Source of the DNA: Sporosarcina psychrophila
Lineage (GTDB): Bacteria > Bacillota > Bacilli > Bacillales_A > Planococcaceae
Reading direction: 5' to 3'
Assembly (NCBI RefSeq): GCF_001590685.1
Contig: NZ_CP014616.1
Location: 332,501-396,500 of the forward strand
DNA: 64,000 nt
In this document: positions 29,522 to 39,208 of the stretch, in pieces
Layout: each line of letters starts with the position of its first letter
How positions within the stretch are numbered: the stretch's first letter is position 1
The notes under the pieces: model-generated
Databases searched by the model: none
Seen by the model: only the letters and a program-made list of their open reading frames with translations
What the model was told of the DNA's origin: nothing
Position numbers and translations under genes: made by a program

Positions 29522-30085
29522 TTGGATGAACTGATCAATAAACGAATAAATGAAGTCTTGAAAGGCGATCAAAATGCATTTGAAGAAGTAGTGACTTTAT
29601 TTCAGCATCGCCTATACCAAGTATGTTACAGGATGCTTGGCAACGCACAAGAAGCAGAGGATATTGCGCAGGAAGCATTTGTCCGTGCCTATATCAATAT
29701 TCATACATTCGATCAAAAACGGAAGTTTTCAACGTGGCTGTTTCGGATTGCGACGAATTTATGCATCGACCGAATTCGAAAGAAGAAACCTGATTATTAT
29801 CTCGATGCAAATGTCCCGGGTACAGATGGTCTGAATATGTACTCACAAATTGCCGCATCCGGCGAGCTACCTGAAGATGAAGTCGAAAGAATGGAATTAC
29901 AGGAACGAATCCACTACGAAATCGGAAGACTTCCTGATAAATACCGTTCCGTCATTATTTTAAGGTATATCGAGGAATTACCGCTACAAGAAATTGGTGA
30001 CATTTTGGAATTACCACTAGGGACCGTAAAGACCCGTGTCCATAGAGGGCGGGAAGCACTTCGGAAACAGATAGGTAATATGTAG
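29522..30085 (+). CDS. sigW: ECF sigma factor SigW
   Basis: SigW directs the response to envelope stress and antimicrobial peptides. Region 2 (residues 20-90, AEDIAQEAFVRAYINI and FSTWLFRIATNLCIDRIRKKKP) and region 4 (130-185, LPLGTVKTRVHRGREALRK) are both complete. The length of 187 residues is that of Bacillus SigW. It uses TTG as start behind GGAGGG. The anti-sigma gene follows after 12 bases. Confidence 0.94.
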   Translation: MDELINKRINEVLKGDQNAFEEVVTLFQHRLYQVCYRMLGNAQEAEDIAQEAFVRAYINIHTFDQKRKFSTWLFRIATNLCIDRIRKKKPDYYLDANVPGTDGLNMYSQIAASGELPEDEVERMELQERIHYEIGRLPDKYRSVIILRYIEELPLQEIGDILELPLGTVKTRVHRGREALRKQIGNM

Positions 30086-30097
30086 GAGGGAATTAAT

Positions 30098-30733
30098 ATG
30101 AATACGTGTCCGGAACAAATCGTTCACTATATGCACGCGTATTTAGACGGTGATATTAGCCGTGACGAAGAGCGGCTATTGAAAGAACACCTAGATAGCT
30201 GCAAAGAATGTAAGGAAATTATGAATGGATTAACTGAGTCTATTGCTTTTATAGGAAGTGCTGCAAAAATAAAGGCACCGGACAGCTTTGTCAACGGTGT
30301 TATGGCACGACTTCCCAAAGAAAAATCCCAAGCGGGTGTTCAACGCTGGTTGCGTAGCCATCCACTTTTGGCAGCTGCAGCCATGTTTTTAATCCTTATG
30401 AGTGCAACACTATTTTCAAGTTATGGAAACGACCAGCAGTTTTCGGTGACGAAACAGCCGAATCTTGTTGTCGAAGGACAAACGGTACTCGTGCCCGCCG
30501 GTGAAACAGTTAAAGGTGACATAGTCGTTAAAAATGGTACCCTCCGTATCGAAGGAGAAGTGGATGGCAACGTTACAGTTATTAGGGGTTCTAAATATAT
30601 GGCCTCTACAGCGATTGTAACTGGTAAGAGCGAGGAAATTGACAAAGTGTTTGACTGGCTTTGGTATAAAATAAAAACAACAGCTAAAGACATCTTTCCA
30701 TCATCAAAAGATGACAAGCAAGATGAAAAGTAG
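30098..30733 (+). CDS. rsiW: Anti-sigma-W factor RsiW
   Basis: RsiW holds SigW inactive at the membrane until it is cut by site-1 and site-2 proteases. The zinc-binding anti-sigma domain has HLDSCKECK (H31, C35, C38). One membrane segment lies at about residues 88-106. The extracytoplasmic part (PNLVVEGQTVLVPAGETVKG) is of the Bacillus RsiW type. The length of 211 residues is normal. Confidence 0.92.
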   Translation: MNTCPEQIVHYMHAYLDGDISRDEERLLKEHLDSCKECKEIMNGLTESIAFIGSAAKIKAPDSFVNGVMARLPKEKSQAGVQRWLRSHPLLAAAAMFLILMSATLFSSYGNDQQFSVTKQPNLVVEGQTVLVPAGETVKGDIVVKNGTLRIEGEVDGNVTVIRGSKYMASTAIVTGKSEEIDKVFDWLWYKIKTTAKDIFPSSKDDKQDEK

Positions 30734-30746
30734 ACAGGGCGACCCC

Positions 30747-30783
30747 GCGACCGTTTAGAGTTGGTAACCGGTCGCTCTTTTTC
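30747..30783 (+). terminator. Terminator after rsiW
   Basis: GCGACCG and CGGTCGC pair around a 15-base loop, followed by TCTTTTTC. Confidence 0.7.
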
Positions 30784-30873
30784 ATTGCTTAGGAAACTAT
30801 AAAATCACGTACAGTGGATTGGCTGCAATATAGAGACTTCACGCAGACATTGCCGCAGGACGTGGCATACTTT

Positions 30874-30915
30874 GGCTGTGTTCATTTATAACAGCTGCTT
30901 GCGCTTTTGTTCTTT
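30874..30915 (+). repeat. Intergenic repeat family 1, 3'-end fragment
   Basis: GCTGTGTTCATTTATAAC followed by CTTGCGCTTTT matches the 3' end of copy A at 12636-12672 (GCTGCGTTCATTTGTGAC, CTTGCGCATTT). The rest of the element is absent. Confidence 0.45.
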
Positions 30916-30943
30916 TCTAAGAAAGGACAGTGCAGTGCTGTTA

Positions 30944-30952
30944 TGCTATACT
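30944..30952 (+). promoter_or_regulatory. Extended -10 promoter of cdaA-cdaR-glmM
   Basis: TGCTATACT is an extended -10 element. No convincing -35 box is seen 17 bases upstream. It lies about 40 bases before cdaA. Confidence 0.5.
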
Positions 30953-30991
30953 ATACGCATAAGAAACTGTTTATGAAGGTAGGCGAAGCAC

Positions 30992-31828
30992 ATGCCAAAA
31001 TGGCAAGAATTAGTTGATTTCAGTCCAGTAGCGGCATTTATTAATATTGTAGATGTGCTTCTCGTCTGGTTTGTTTTTTATAAATTGATTACGATTATAA
31101 AAGGAACGAAAGCGGTTCAACTTTTAAAAGGGATTTTTGTCCTTCTCATTGCTCGTATTCTGACTGAGTTTTTTGGACTTGATACGCTTCAATGGATGAT
31201 GGATCAGGTTCTTCCGTTTGGATTTCTGGCTATTATTATCATCTTCCAACCCGAGCTGCGGCGTGCGCTTGAACAGATTGGTAGAGGACGGCTATTTGCT
31301 CGTACAATGATGCAGGAAGAAGAGGAACGTGATCGTCTGATTGAAGCGTTTGTGAAATCTGTTAGCTATATGGCGAAACGGCGAATTGGTGCGCTTATTT
31401 CAATTGAAAAGGAAACAGGTCTAAGTGAATATATTGAAACCGGTACAGGTATGGATTCGCTGATTACGTCAGAACTTCTTATCAATATCTTCATCCCGAA
31501 CACGCCACTCCATGATGGTGCAGTCATTGTCCAGCGTAATCGCATTGCGGCAGCAGGATGCTATTTGCCGCTGTCGGAGAGTCCGTTCATCTCAAAGGAG
31601 CTTGGAACACGACATCGTGCAGCCCTTGGAATTAGTGAAGTAACGGATGCTGTCACGATTATCGTGTCAGAAGAAACTGGAGCAGTAAGCCTTACTGCAA
31701 ATGGGGATATAGATCGGAATCTTGATATGGAGGAATTTGAAGCGCGGTTGCGGAGAGTCTGGTTCGGTTTAACAACTGAAAAGCAGGATTCTTCCATCTG
31801 GAAGTGGAGGTGGAGAAAAAATGGATAA
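30992..31828 (+). CDS. cdaA: Diadenylate cyclase CdaA
   Basis: CdaA makes c-di-AMP, which governs potassium and osmotic balance and cell-wall homeostasis. Three membrane segments lie in the first 90 residues. The DAC domain carries DGA at 175-177 and RHR at 207-209, both needed for catalysis. The length of 278 residues is typical. The gene overlaps cdaR by eight bases and belongs to the conserved cdaA-cdaR-glmM operon. Confidence 0.95.
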   Translation: MPKWQELVDFSPVAAFINIVDVLLVWFVFYKLITIIKGTKAVQLLKGIFVLLIARILTEFFGLDTLQWMMDQVLPFGFLAIIIIFQPELRRALEQIGRGRLFARTMMQEEEERDRLIEAFVKSVSYMAKRRIGALISIEKETGLSEYIETGTGMDSLITSELLINIFIPNTPLHDGAVIVQRNRIAAAGCYLPLSESPFISKELGTRHRAALGISEVTDAVTIIVSEETGAVSLTANGDIDRNLDMEEFEARLRRVWFGLTTEKQDSSIWKWRWRKNG

Positions 31829-33092
31829 GTTTATGAATAGCCCATGGTTTCTTCGCTTGACAGCCTTATTCCTTGCAATTATTCTTTTTTTTACTGTGCA
31901 GGCAGAAGAAAAAAAGGGTAGCAAAGCAGTTGGAGATGCGAGGGACATCATTCAGGATTTCCCTGTACAAGTGTTTTATGACAATGAAAATCTTGTCGTG
32001 ACGGGAGTTCCAGAAACGGTCAATATGACCATTGAAGGCCCAGCGAATATTGTCCAGACAACGAAATTATTAAAAGACTTTACGCTACGAGTCGATTTGT
32101 CTAGTTTGCCAATGGGTAAGCATACAGTTGAGATTCAAAGTGAGAATGTTTCTGAGAAGCTGAAAGTCATCTTCGATCCCGCGACAATCGAAGTCGTAAT
32201 CGAAGAGAAAATCACACAAACATTCCGTGTTGATCCTGAACTGAATGAACGTCTGCTTGCTGAAGAGTTCAATGTCGTTAAGATAGATGTCGATCCGTCA
32301 ACTATCGAAGTGACGGGGGCGAAGAGTGTTATTGAATCGATCAGTTTTGTAAAAGCCTCAATAACAGGAGACAAGGAAATTAACAAATCATTCGAGCAGC
32401 AAGCACGGGTCCGGGTTTTAGATAAAGATTTAACGAAGCTGAATGTGACGATTGTTCCTGAACAAGTAACTGTCAAAGTTGAGATTTCCGAATATAGTAA
32501 AGAAGTGCCAATCGTACTTAAATCGCGTGGAGTTCCTGTTACTGGTGTCACTGTCGATGCCATTTCTGCTCAGGATAAAACGATTAGTTTATTCGGTCCA
32601 CGGAAAGTACTGGATCAAATTAAAGAATTCAGCGTTGATGTGGATGTATCCGAAGTAAAAGGACAAGGAACAATGGCGATTGATTTGAAAAAACCTAAAG
32701 GTGTTACAAAGATGTCTTTAGATAAAGTTAAAGTGAAAATAGATGCAACAGTGATTGATTCAGACTTGGAAGTAATCAATCCGGAGCCGCCTGTTGAGGA
32801 TGTAAAAGTAGTTACGAAGGAATTTAAAGACATACCTGTTACTGTAAAAGGACTTGATGAAAGTTTCACGAGTTCATTTCAAAAACCGGCGGCCGGTTTG
32901 GTTGTACTAACTGTCACGGCGGAACAGGATGTAATTGATACATTGGAGAAATCAGATTTCACCGTTTATATCGATGCGTCTGAAACCACGGACGAAGGAG
33001 AACAGAATTTCTCAGTCTTGGTTGAAGGACCCCTAGATGTGAAATGGATATTATCAGATAAAGAAGTAACGATGCATATTGAACTTGCCTGA
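31821..33092 (+). CDS. cdaR: CdaA regulator CdaR (YbbR-domain protein)
   Basis: CdaR is an extracytoplasmic partner that modulates CdaA. A single membrane segment lies at residues 10-28. The remaining 390 residues are repeated YbbR domains, probably four, recognisable by recurring IEVTG and VPV-type strands. The length of 423 residues is slightly below the Bacillus protein. The start lies inside the end of cdaA. Confidence 0.92.
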   Translation: MDKFMNSPWFLRLTALFLAIILFFTVQAEEKKGSKAVGDARDIIQDFPVQVFYDNENLVVTGVPETVNMTIEGPANIVQTTKLLKDFTLRVDLSSLPMGKHTVEIQSENVSEKLKVIFDPATIEVVIEEKITQTFRVDPELNERLLAEEFNVVKIDVDPSTIEVTGAKSVIESISFVKASITGDKEINKSFEQQARVRVLDKDLTKLNVTIVPEQVTVKVEISEYSKEVPIVLKSRGVPVTGVTVDAISAQDKTISLFGPRKVLDQIKEFSVDVDVSEVKGQGTMAIDLKKPKGVTKMSLDKVKVKIDATVIDSDLEVINPEPPVEDVKVVTKEFKDIPVTVKGLDESFTSSFQKPAAGLVVLTVTAEQDVIDTLEKSDFTVYIDASETTDEGEQNFSVLVEGPLDVKWILSDKEVTMHIELA

Positions 33093-33131
33093 CATACAGT
33101 TGAATGTGCAGGATTGAAAGGGAGAATGAAA

Positions 33132-34481
33132 ATGACAAAGTATTTCGGGACCGATGGCGTCCGTGGGGTTGCAAATAAGGAATTGACACCGGAAATCGCA
33201 TTTAGATTGGGTAGAATTGGTGGGCATGTGTTAACAAAAGAATCATCAGGGAAGTCACAAGTACTCGTCGGCAGGGATACGCGTATCTCGGGTCAGATGC
33301 TTGAAAATGCCCTAATTGCGGGTCTTTTATCGACGGGGATTGAAGTGATGACTCTTGGGGTTATTAGCACACCAGGTGTCGCTTACTTGACGCGCGTCAT
33401 GAATGCACAGGCCGGAGTCATGATCTCAGCTTCACATAATCCTGTCGAAGACAATGGCATCAAGTTTTTTGGTGCAGATGGTTATAAACTGACGGATGAA
33501 CAGGAAGAAGAAATTGAGCAACTGTTAAACGTACAAGAAGACTCGTTGCCGCGTCCGACTGGAGCAGACGTTGGTTTTATAACAGAGTATTTTGAAGGCG
33601 GACATAAATATATTCAGTACTTAAAACAGACGGTCGACGAGGAATTCGCGGGAATTCATGTTGCACTCGATTGTGCACATGGTGCGACATCTACACTGGC
33701 AACACATTTGTTTGCTGATCTTGATGCAGACCTAACAACAATGGGAGCATCGCCAAACGGCTTGAACATTAATGACGGTGTTGGTTCGACTCATCCTGAA
33801 GAATTGGGTAAACTCGTTGTTGAAAAAGGTGCCCATATTGGTTTAGCGTTTGACGGAGACGGAGATCGTCTTATCGCTGTAGATGAACGTGGAGAAGTTG
33901 TTGATGGTGACCAGATTATGTTCATCATCGCACGTCATTTACATGAAGGAGGCCGCCTTAAATCAGGAACGATAGTCTCAACGATTATGAGCAATCTAGG
34001 TTTCTATAAAGCATTGACGGAACACGGCATGAAGAGCATTCAGACAGCCGTTGGTGATCGGTATGTTGTAGAAGAAATGAGAAAAGGAAATTATAATCTT
34101 GGCGGTGAGCAATCAGGCCATATTATCTTCCACGATTACAATACAACAGGCGATGGGCTTCTTACAGGACTTCAGCTCGTTAACATTATGAAAATAACTG
34201 GACGTAAGCTATCTGAACTTGCGGCAGGCATGAAAATTTATCCACAAAAACTTGTTAATGTACGTGTTACGGATAAGAATGCTGTGACGGATAATGCATT
34301 AGTAGCAGAAATAATAGCAGAAGTAGAAAAAGAGATGGCAGGCAATGGCCGCGTTTTGGTTCGTCCTTCGGGCACTGAACCGCTTGTGCGCGTCATGGTA
34401 GAAGCGCCTTCTGAAGAAGATTGTGTACGTCTTGTTCAGCGTATTGTTGACGTTGTGCAAGCAGAAATGGGAACTGAATAA
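33132..34481 (+). CDS. glmM: Phosphoglucosamine mutase
   Basis: GlmM interconverts glucosamine-6-phosphate and glucosamine-1-phosphate on the way to UDP-GlcNAc. It also binds CdaA and restrains it in other Firmicutes. The phosphoserine is S101 in ISASHNP, the metal loop DGDGDR is at 241-246, and the phosphate-binding RPSGTEP is near the end. The frame is open from 33114, but AAAGGGAG before the ATG at 33132 fixes the start, giving 449 residues. glmS does not follow, unlike in Bacillus. Confidence 0.95.
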   Translation: MTKYFGTDGVRGVANKELTPEIAFRLGRIGGHVLTKESSGKSQVLVGRDTRISGQMLENALIAGLLSTGIEVMTLGVISTPGVAYLTRVMNAQAGVMISASHNPVEDNGIKFFGADGYKLTDEQEEEIEQLLNVQEDSLPRPTGADVGFITEYFEGGHKYIQYLKQTVDEEFAGIHVALDCAHGATSTLATHLFADLDADLTTMGASPNGLNINDGVGSTHPEELGKLVVEKGAHIGLAFDGDGDRLIAVDERGEVVDGDQIMFIIARHLHEGGRLKSGTIVSTIMSNLGFYKALTEHGMKSIQTAVGDRYVVEEMRKGNYNLGGEQSGHIIFHDYNTTGDGLLTGLQLVNIMKITGRKLSELAAGMKIYPQKLVNVRVTDKNAVTDNALVAEIIAEVEKEMAGNGRVLVRPSGTEPLVRVMVEAPSEEDCVRLVQRIVDVVQAEMGTE

Positions 34482-34498
34482 GAGACTAAACCATTGAT

Positions 34499-34535
34499 CG
34501 AAGATGTCGTTATTGACGATATCTTCGGTTTTTTA
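34499..34535 (+). terminator. Terminator of the cdaA-cdaR-glmM operon
   Basis: CGAAGATGTCG and CGATATCTTCG pair around a seven-base loop, followed by six T. Confidence 0.85.
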
Positions 34536-34545
34536 TTTTGCCGAA

Positions 34546-34600
34546 AACAAAAAGGCATCTCAAGATAGTGAGGAAAACACTAACTCGAGATGCCCTTTTT
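34546..34600 (-). terminator. Terminator of the pst operon
   Basis: GGCATCTC and GAGATGCC are separated by 25 bases, flanked by A-rich and T-rich runs, so the hairpin can stop transcripts from either side. It lies just after the pstB stop. Confidence 0.7.
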
Positions 34601-34618
34601 GTTTACCAAATGAGATTA

Positions 34619-35440
34619 TCAACCGAATCGCCCGTTGATGTAGTCATCGGTGCGTTCGTCTGTCGGCGTACTAAATAGTGTGGATGTACGATCGCATTCT
34701 ACGATTTCTCCGTTTAGGAAAAATGCAGTGCGGTCGGAAATTCGTGCTGCCTGTTGCATGTTATGTGTAACGATTGCTATTGTTACATCGTTTTTGATGT
34801 TGCGAATCAATTCTTCGACTTTATGTGTCGATACCGGGTCTAGTGCTGAAGTTGGCTCATCCATTAGGATTACTTCTGGGTCAACTGCGAGGCAGCGTGC
34901 TATACAGAGCCGTTGTTGCTGTCCGCCGGAAAGTCCATATGCGCTTTTGTTCAGACGGTCTTTTACTTCATCCCATAAGGCTGCTTTACGTAAGCTGTCT
35001 TCAACAATTGTATCTAACATTGCTTTATTACGGATACCGTGAATCTTCGGCCCGTATGCAACGTTTTCATAGATGGATTTCGGGAATGGATTGGGTTTTT
35101 GGAATACCATGCCGACTTTTGAACGAAGCAATTCCACGGACATCGCTTTGCCAAGAATATTATTGCCCATAAATGTAACATTACCAGAAATGGTGACGTC
35201 GCCTACGTTTTCTACCATCCGGTTTAGTGTTTTTAAATACGTAGATTTTCCGCAGCCGGAAGGGCCGATGATTGCTGTTACTTCTTTTTCATTGATGGAC
35301 AAGTCGATGTTTTTAAGCGCGTGCGCCGTGCCATACCAGAGATTTAAACCGTTTGTTTCATAAACTGCTTTTGTCCAATTTTCATTTTTCATGACACGAA
35401 GCTTAGCATCTTCAGTAGGTCGAACGAGTGTTTTTGTCAT
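34619..35440 (-). CDS. pstB: Phosphate ABC transporter ATPase
   Basis: PstB powers high-affinity phosphate import. Walker [10 protein letters not shown] is at residues 59-67, the signature [13 protein letters not shown] is present, and Walker B is [13 protein letters not shown]. The ATG at 35440 behind AGGAGG gives 273 residues; the frame extends upstream into pstA territory without a ribosome-binding site. It is the last gene of pstSCAB. Confidence 0.95.
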   Translation of the reverse strand: MTKTLVRPTEDAKLRVMKNENWTKAVYETNGLNLWYGTAHALKNIDLSINEKEVTAIIGPSGCGKSTYLKTLNRMVENVGDVTISGNVTFMGNNILGKAMSVELLRSKVGMVFQKPNPFPKSIYENVAYGPKIHGIRNKAMLDTIVEDSLRKAALWDEVKDRLNKSAYGLSGGQQQRLCIARCLAVDPEVILMDEPTSALDPVSTHKVEELIRNIKNDVTIAIVTHNMQQAARISDRTAFFLNGEIVECDRTSTLFSTPTDERTDDYINGRFG

Positions 35441-35453
35441 AATAATCCTCCTA

Positions 35454-36326
35454 TCAATTTTTAAGCTTTTTTTGTGATCTATTTCTAAAGTAAATCGCAA
35501 ATCCGTTCATTGTAATGAGTAAGATCATAAGCACGATAATTCCTGCTGAGGCAGCATCTGCAAATTCGGGTTGTGGGCGTTTAGCCCAGTCGTAAATTTG
35601 CATCGGAAGAGCTGTAAATGTACTAAGCGGTCCAGTTGGCAGGAATTGAACGATAACCGGTATCCCAAGAACAATGAGCGGTGCTGTTTCACCGATGGCA
35701 CGTGAGAAGGATAAGATGCTACCTGTCAAAATAGAACCTGCTGCGGACGGTAAAATCACATGAATGATTGTTTGCCATTTTGTTGCACCCATGCCATATG
35801 AAGCTTCTCGAAGTGTGTCTGGAACGGAACGAAGTGCTTCTTGGGAAGCTACGATGATGATTGGTAAGATTAGCAAACTCATCGTCAATCCAGCAGCCAA
35901 GATACTATTGCCTAATGATGATGCACGGACAAAAACAGTTAGACCAAGAAGTCCGAAGACAACGGAAGGAACGCCGGCAAGGTTACTGATATTCATTTCA
36001 ATAAAAGAGGTCCATTTATTTTTTTTAGCATATTCTTCAAGGTAAATAGCGGAACAAAGGCCTAGGAACATGGATACCGGAATAACGACGGCCATGAGAG
36101 CCAGTGTACCGACAAGAGCTGCTTTAATGCCCGCCTTTTCAGGGAAGCGGGATCCGAAATTCGTAAAGAATGAAAAGTTCAACCGTCCGACGCCATCTGC
36201 ACCAATGCCGTAAAACAGGAAGAATGTAATTCCGAGGACGGCGGCAGCGATTGCACCGAACAGCCATTTCATCGCTGAATCTTTTGTAAGTCGACGATTT
36301 GTTTTTGACTGAAGAACGCGGTCCAT
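35454..36326 (-). CDS. pstA: Phosphate ABC transporter permease PstA
   Basis: PstA forms the channel together with PstC. Six membrane segments and the docking loop [14 protein letters not shown] are visible. The length of 290 residues is normal. It starts one base after the pstC stop, behind GGGAGG that lies within pstC. Confidence 0.94.
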   Translation of the reverse strand: MDRVLQSKTNRRLTKDSAMKWLFGAIAAAVLGITFFLFYGIGADGVGRLNFSFFTNFGSRFPEKAGIKAALVGTLALMAVVIPVSMFLGLCSAIYLEEYAKKNKWTSFIEMNISNLAGVPSVVFGLLGLTVFVRASSLGNSILAAGLTMSLLILPIIIVASQEALRSVPDTLREASYGMGATKWQTIIHVILPSAAGSILTGSILSFSRAIGETAPLIVLGIPVIVQFLPTGPLSTFTALPMQIYDWAKRPQPEFADAASAGIIVLMILLITMNGFAIYFRNRSQKKLKN

Positions 36327-36327
36327 A

Positions 36328-37266
36328 TTAGTATTCCTCCCTGAATTTCGTCTTGATGTACAAAGCGGCCCGGTTCATTAGGAATGTGAACAAGAATAGC
36401 ATGAACCCGACAGCGTAAATGGAATAATAGATTGTTGTGCCATAGCCTGCGTCGCCTGTTGCGACTTGAACGATATAAGAAGTCATCGTTTGAATTGAAC
36501 CTGTAAAGTCCATATTGAATATTGGCGTGGAACCTGCGGCAAGTGAGACAATCATTGTTTCTCCTACAGCCCGTGAAGCAGCAAGGATAATCGATGCTGC
36601 AATACCGGAAATTGCTGCTGGAAAGACGACTTTGATAGCTGTTTCAAATTTTGTAGACCCAAGCGCGTAAGACCCCTCGCGGAATGAAGCAGGAACAGCA
36701 GAAAGTGCATCTTCCGAAAGCGAGATTATCATTGGTAAAATCATAATACCGACTACAATACCGGCACTTAGTGCGTTAAATAACTTCAATTGTGGAATGA
36801 AAGACTGGAGCCATGGTGTCACGACTGTTAAGGCAAAAAATCCGTAAACAATCGTTGGAATTCCAGCCAGTAACTCAATAATTGGTTTGATGAACTTTTT
36901 GATTTTTGGTGACGCATATTCACTGAGGAAAATTGCACACGCAAGTCCGAAAGGGACCCCGATAAGAAGCGCAACACCTGCGATTTTTAAAGTCCCGACG
37001 ATTAAGGGAAGTACACCGAATGCCTGATCAGCATTGGAAAAAGGTGCCCATTCAGTTCCAAAAATGAAGTCAGTGATCTTTATTTCTTGAAAAAAGATGA
37101 ATGTTTCTTTCAGTAATGTGTAGATAATCCCAAATGTTGCCAGTACAGTGATGGAAGTGACAGCGAGTAAAAGATGCGGGATGAGTTTGCCAAACTTCTC
37201 ATTCTTTTTAGCAGCAGCAATGACATCGCGTGTTCGCAACTTATCTGTCGGTTTTATTGAAGTCAA
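36328..37266 (-). CDS. pstC: Phosphate ABC transporter permease PstC
   Basis: PstC pairs with PstA in the membrane. Six membrane segments are predicted after a polar 25-residue N-terminus, with the docking loop EGSYALGSTKFETAIKVV. It uses a TTG start behind AGGAGG. The length of 312 residues fits the family. Confidence 0.94.
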   Translation of the reverse strand: MTSIKPTDKLRTRDVIAAAKKNEKFGKLIPHLLLAVTSITVLATFGIIYTLLKETFIFFQEIKITDFIFGTEWAPFSNADQAFGVLPLIVGTLKIAGVALLIGVPFGLACAIFLSEYASPKIKKFIKPIIELLAGIPTIVYGFFALTVVTPWLQSFIPQLKLFNALSAGIVVGIMILPMIISLSEDALSAVPASFREGSYALGSTKFETAIKVVFPAAISGIAASIILAASRAVGETMIVSLAAGSTPIFNMDFTGSIQTMTSYIVQVATGDAGYGTTIYYSIYAVGFMLFLFTFLMNRAALYIKTKFREEY

Positions 37267-37358
37267 TCTATGGACCTCCTATTGGATAACGTTGTTTAGT
37301 TACGGTGTTGAAAGGATAATGGCTGCCCTACTATGCAGGACAGCCAGGAATCGTTCTA

Positions 37359-38291
37359 TTATTTCAGAGAATCCAATGCTTTACGTCCTTCTTCATAGTC
37401 TGCTTCAGGCAGTTGTACATAACCAACTGCTTCGGCCATTTCTGCTGAGTTGTCGATAACAAACTCCATGAAGTTACGAACTTCTTTTTTCTCTTTAACT
37501 GCATCGTTGCTGACATAAATGAATAGTGGGCGAGAGAATGGAGTGTATTCGCCAGACTCGATTGTTTGTGCATTCGGTTCAATACCATCTATTAATACTG
37601 CATTTAGCGCGTCTTTATTTGATTCGTAGTAAGCATAACCGAAAAATCCAATTGCATTTTTGTCACCTTTAATTCCTGTAACAAGAACGTTGTCATCTTC
37701 AGAAAGTGTTGCAGATTTTACAAGGTCAGCATCTTCCAAGACAACTTCATTGAAGTAGTCATATGTGCCAGAATCTGTACCTGGTGAATAGAAGACGATT
37801 TCTTCAGCTGGCCAGCTTGGGTTGATATCAGACCATTTTTTTGCTGATCCATCTTCTGCCCACATTTTCGCGAGATCTTCAACAGTAAGTGAATCGACCC
37901 AAGTGTTTTCTTTATTTACAACGATTGTTAAACCGTCGTTTGCAATTTTAAGTTCTGTATAATCAACGCCTGCTTCGTCAAGCTTTGCTTTCTCTTCATC
38001 TTTAATGGGGCGGGATGCATTTGAGAAGTCTGTTGAACCAGCGATGAATTTTTCAAATCCGCCACCTGTACCGGAAACACCTACGGATACTTTAACGTCT
38101 TTTTCAGCTTGTGCATATTCTTCAACAATCGCTTCCATGATTGGCGCAACAGTCGATGATCCGTCTCCTGCTACACTACCGCTTAAGCCTTCGCTAGTTT
38201 TAGCTGATGTATTACCGTCCGCTCCACCGCAAGCAGCGAGAAAGATCGAGCATGCAAGTCCGAGTGTTGCGAGTGTTTTCATGTTTTTCAT
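37359..38291 (-). CDS. pstS: Phosphate-binding lipoprotein PstS
   Basis: PstS captures phosphate for PstCAB. A lipoprotein signal ends at C21 in the box LAAC. Phosphate-site motifs are GDGSSTVAP, SGTGGGFEKF, and a TDSGTYDYF region. The ATG at 38291 lies behind GGGGGG and gives 310 residues; an in-frame ATG at 38330 would add 13 residues in front of the signal peptide. A Pho box lies upstream, so phosphate starvation should induce it. Confidence 0.95.
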   Translation of the reverse strand: MKNMKTLATLGLACSIFLAACGGADGNTSAKTSEGLSGSVAGDGSSTVAPIMEAIVEEYAQAEKDVKVSVGVSGTGGGFEKFIAGSTDFSNASRPIKDEEKAKLDEAGVDYTELKIANDGLTIVVNKENTWVDSLTVEDLAKMWAEDGSAKKWSDINPSWPAEEIVFYSPGTDSGTYDYFNEVVLEDADLVKSATLSEDDNVLVTGIKGDKNAIGFFGYAYYESNKDALNAVLIDGIEPNAQTIESGEYTPFSRPLFIYVSNDAVKEKKEVRNFMEFVIDNSAEMAEAVGYVQLPEADYEEGRKALDSLK

Positions 38292-38330
38292 CTGTTGTTG
38301 CCCCCCTAGAGTGTTTTGACTACAATTCAA

Positions 38331-38384
38331 ATGATAGAGGAGAATTGTTGAGCGGGTATGAAGGAATCGTTAAGGTTTTGTAAA
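38331..38384 (-). promoter_or_regulatory. Pho box and promoter of pstSCAB
   Basis: On the - strand four hexamers follow each other with exact 5-base spacers: TTTACA, TTAACG, TTCATA and TCAACA, between 38384 and 38346. This 11-base periodicity is the PhoP-binding pattern of Bacillus (TTAACA-type repeats). A -10 box TATCAT lies at 38336-38331. Confidence 0.8.
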
Positions 38385-38463
38385 CGAGATAGGGGGATAT
38401 GATCGGTGTGGAAGGGTATATGATTGTTCTTCGCGGTTGTATGATCGGTGTAGGAACGCCATT

Positions 38464-38494
38464 AAAAAAGACTGCCCTGATGAGGACAGCCCGT
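38464..38494 (-). terminator. Possible terminator downstream of the ytoQ-like gene
   Basis: On the - strand GGGCTGTCCT-CATC-AGGGCAGTC is followed by six T. It lies about 170 bases after the ytoQ-like stop, beyond a repeat copy. It could end that transcript before the pst promoter. Confidence 0.5.
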
Positions 38495-38539
38495 GGGATG
38501 GTATTTAAAAAGGTATAAGTTTTTTCAACCTGGAGCAGT

Positions 38540-38655
38540 GTCTAGGCTCCAGGCGCAAACCCTCGGGTCATAAGTCGTTTTGCTATGGGGCTGAAGTACG
38601 CCTCCTCGCAAACCGTCTTATGCCTGTCGGGGCTAAACGGCAGCTTGCGCTTTTC
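38540..38655 (+). repeat. Intergenic repeat family 1, copy B
   Basis: This is the compact copy of the element at 12463-12672. It has TGTCTAGGCTCCAGGCGCA, CTCGGGTCATAAG, TACGCCTCCTCGCAAA, TCTTATGCCTGTCGGGGC and GCTTGCGCTTTTCT. GTCTAG...CCAGGCGC near the start and GCTTGCGC near the end are partly complementary, so it could fold. Together with the Pho promoter it accounts for the 38292-38660 gap. Confidence 0.65.
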
Positions 38656-38660
38656 TTAGT

Positions 38661-39101
38661 TCATTCGAAAATATAATGCAGTGCTTTTACAGCCTGATCG
38701 ACAGTTTCAACGGTAGCGTTTGCTTTGCGTGACAATTCCTTTAGTGCATGATGATGTGCTTCATTACGAATTAGGATGAGTGGTTTGCCGAATGCGACGG
38801 CGGCACTCGCGTCCATCGCGGTATTCCACTGCTTATATTTCTCCCCAAATAAAGCGATGACAAGATCGGCTTGCTTCATTAATAGCTCCGTACGCAAATT
38901 ATTAAAGCTAGATGCCGCAGCATCTTTGGAAATTGCATTCGGCTGCTTGCCTAGAATATCTTCCCCGATGTTATCAGAACGGTCATGGTCTTCCATGGGA
39001 CCGACGAAATCGATTGGCAACTTAAGTGCAGCCACTTTCATCTTTACTTCCTCACGCCATGAACTATGGATTTCCCCTGCCAGGTAAACAGTTAATCTCA
39101 A
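38661..39101 (-). CDS. ytoQ: YtoQ-family protein
   Basis: The product is close to Bacillus YtoQ over its full 146 residues, beginning LTVYLAGEIHSSWREEV and including ALFGEKYKQWNTAMDASAA. The fold resembles nucleoside 2-deoxyribosyltransferases (the YLAGEI and DxxxA-type segments), but the function is unproven. It uses a TTG start behind AGGAGGG. Confidence 0.85.
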   Translation of the reverse strand: MRLTVYLAGEIHSSWREEVKMKVAALKLPIDFVGPMEDHDRSDNIGEDILGKQPNAISKDAAASSFNNLRTELLMKQADLVIALFGEKYKQWNTAMDASAAVAFGKPLILIRNEAHHHALKELSRKANATVETVDQAVKALHYIFE

Positions 39102-39208
39102 CTTAATCCCTCCTAATCATTAATCTTAATTGTAGCATTGATAATCAAAATGTTGCTCGTGAATGACCGAAAGTTTAGACTATAACTAGAGAGATAGGGG
39201 GAATTGAG

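Noticed and set aside
38395..38455. Tandem repeat with TATGATCGGTGT near the Pho box
   Set aside because: Two exact and one degraded unit with unequal spacing; too short to call a functional repeat.
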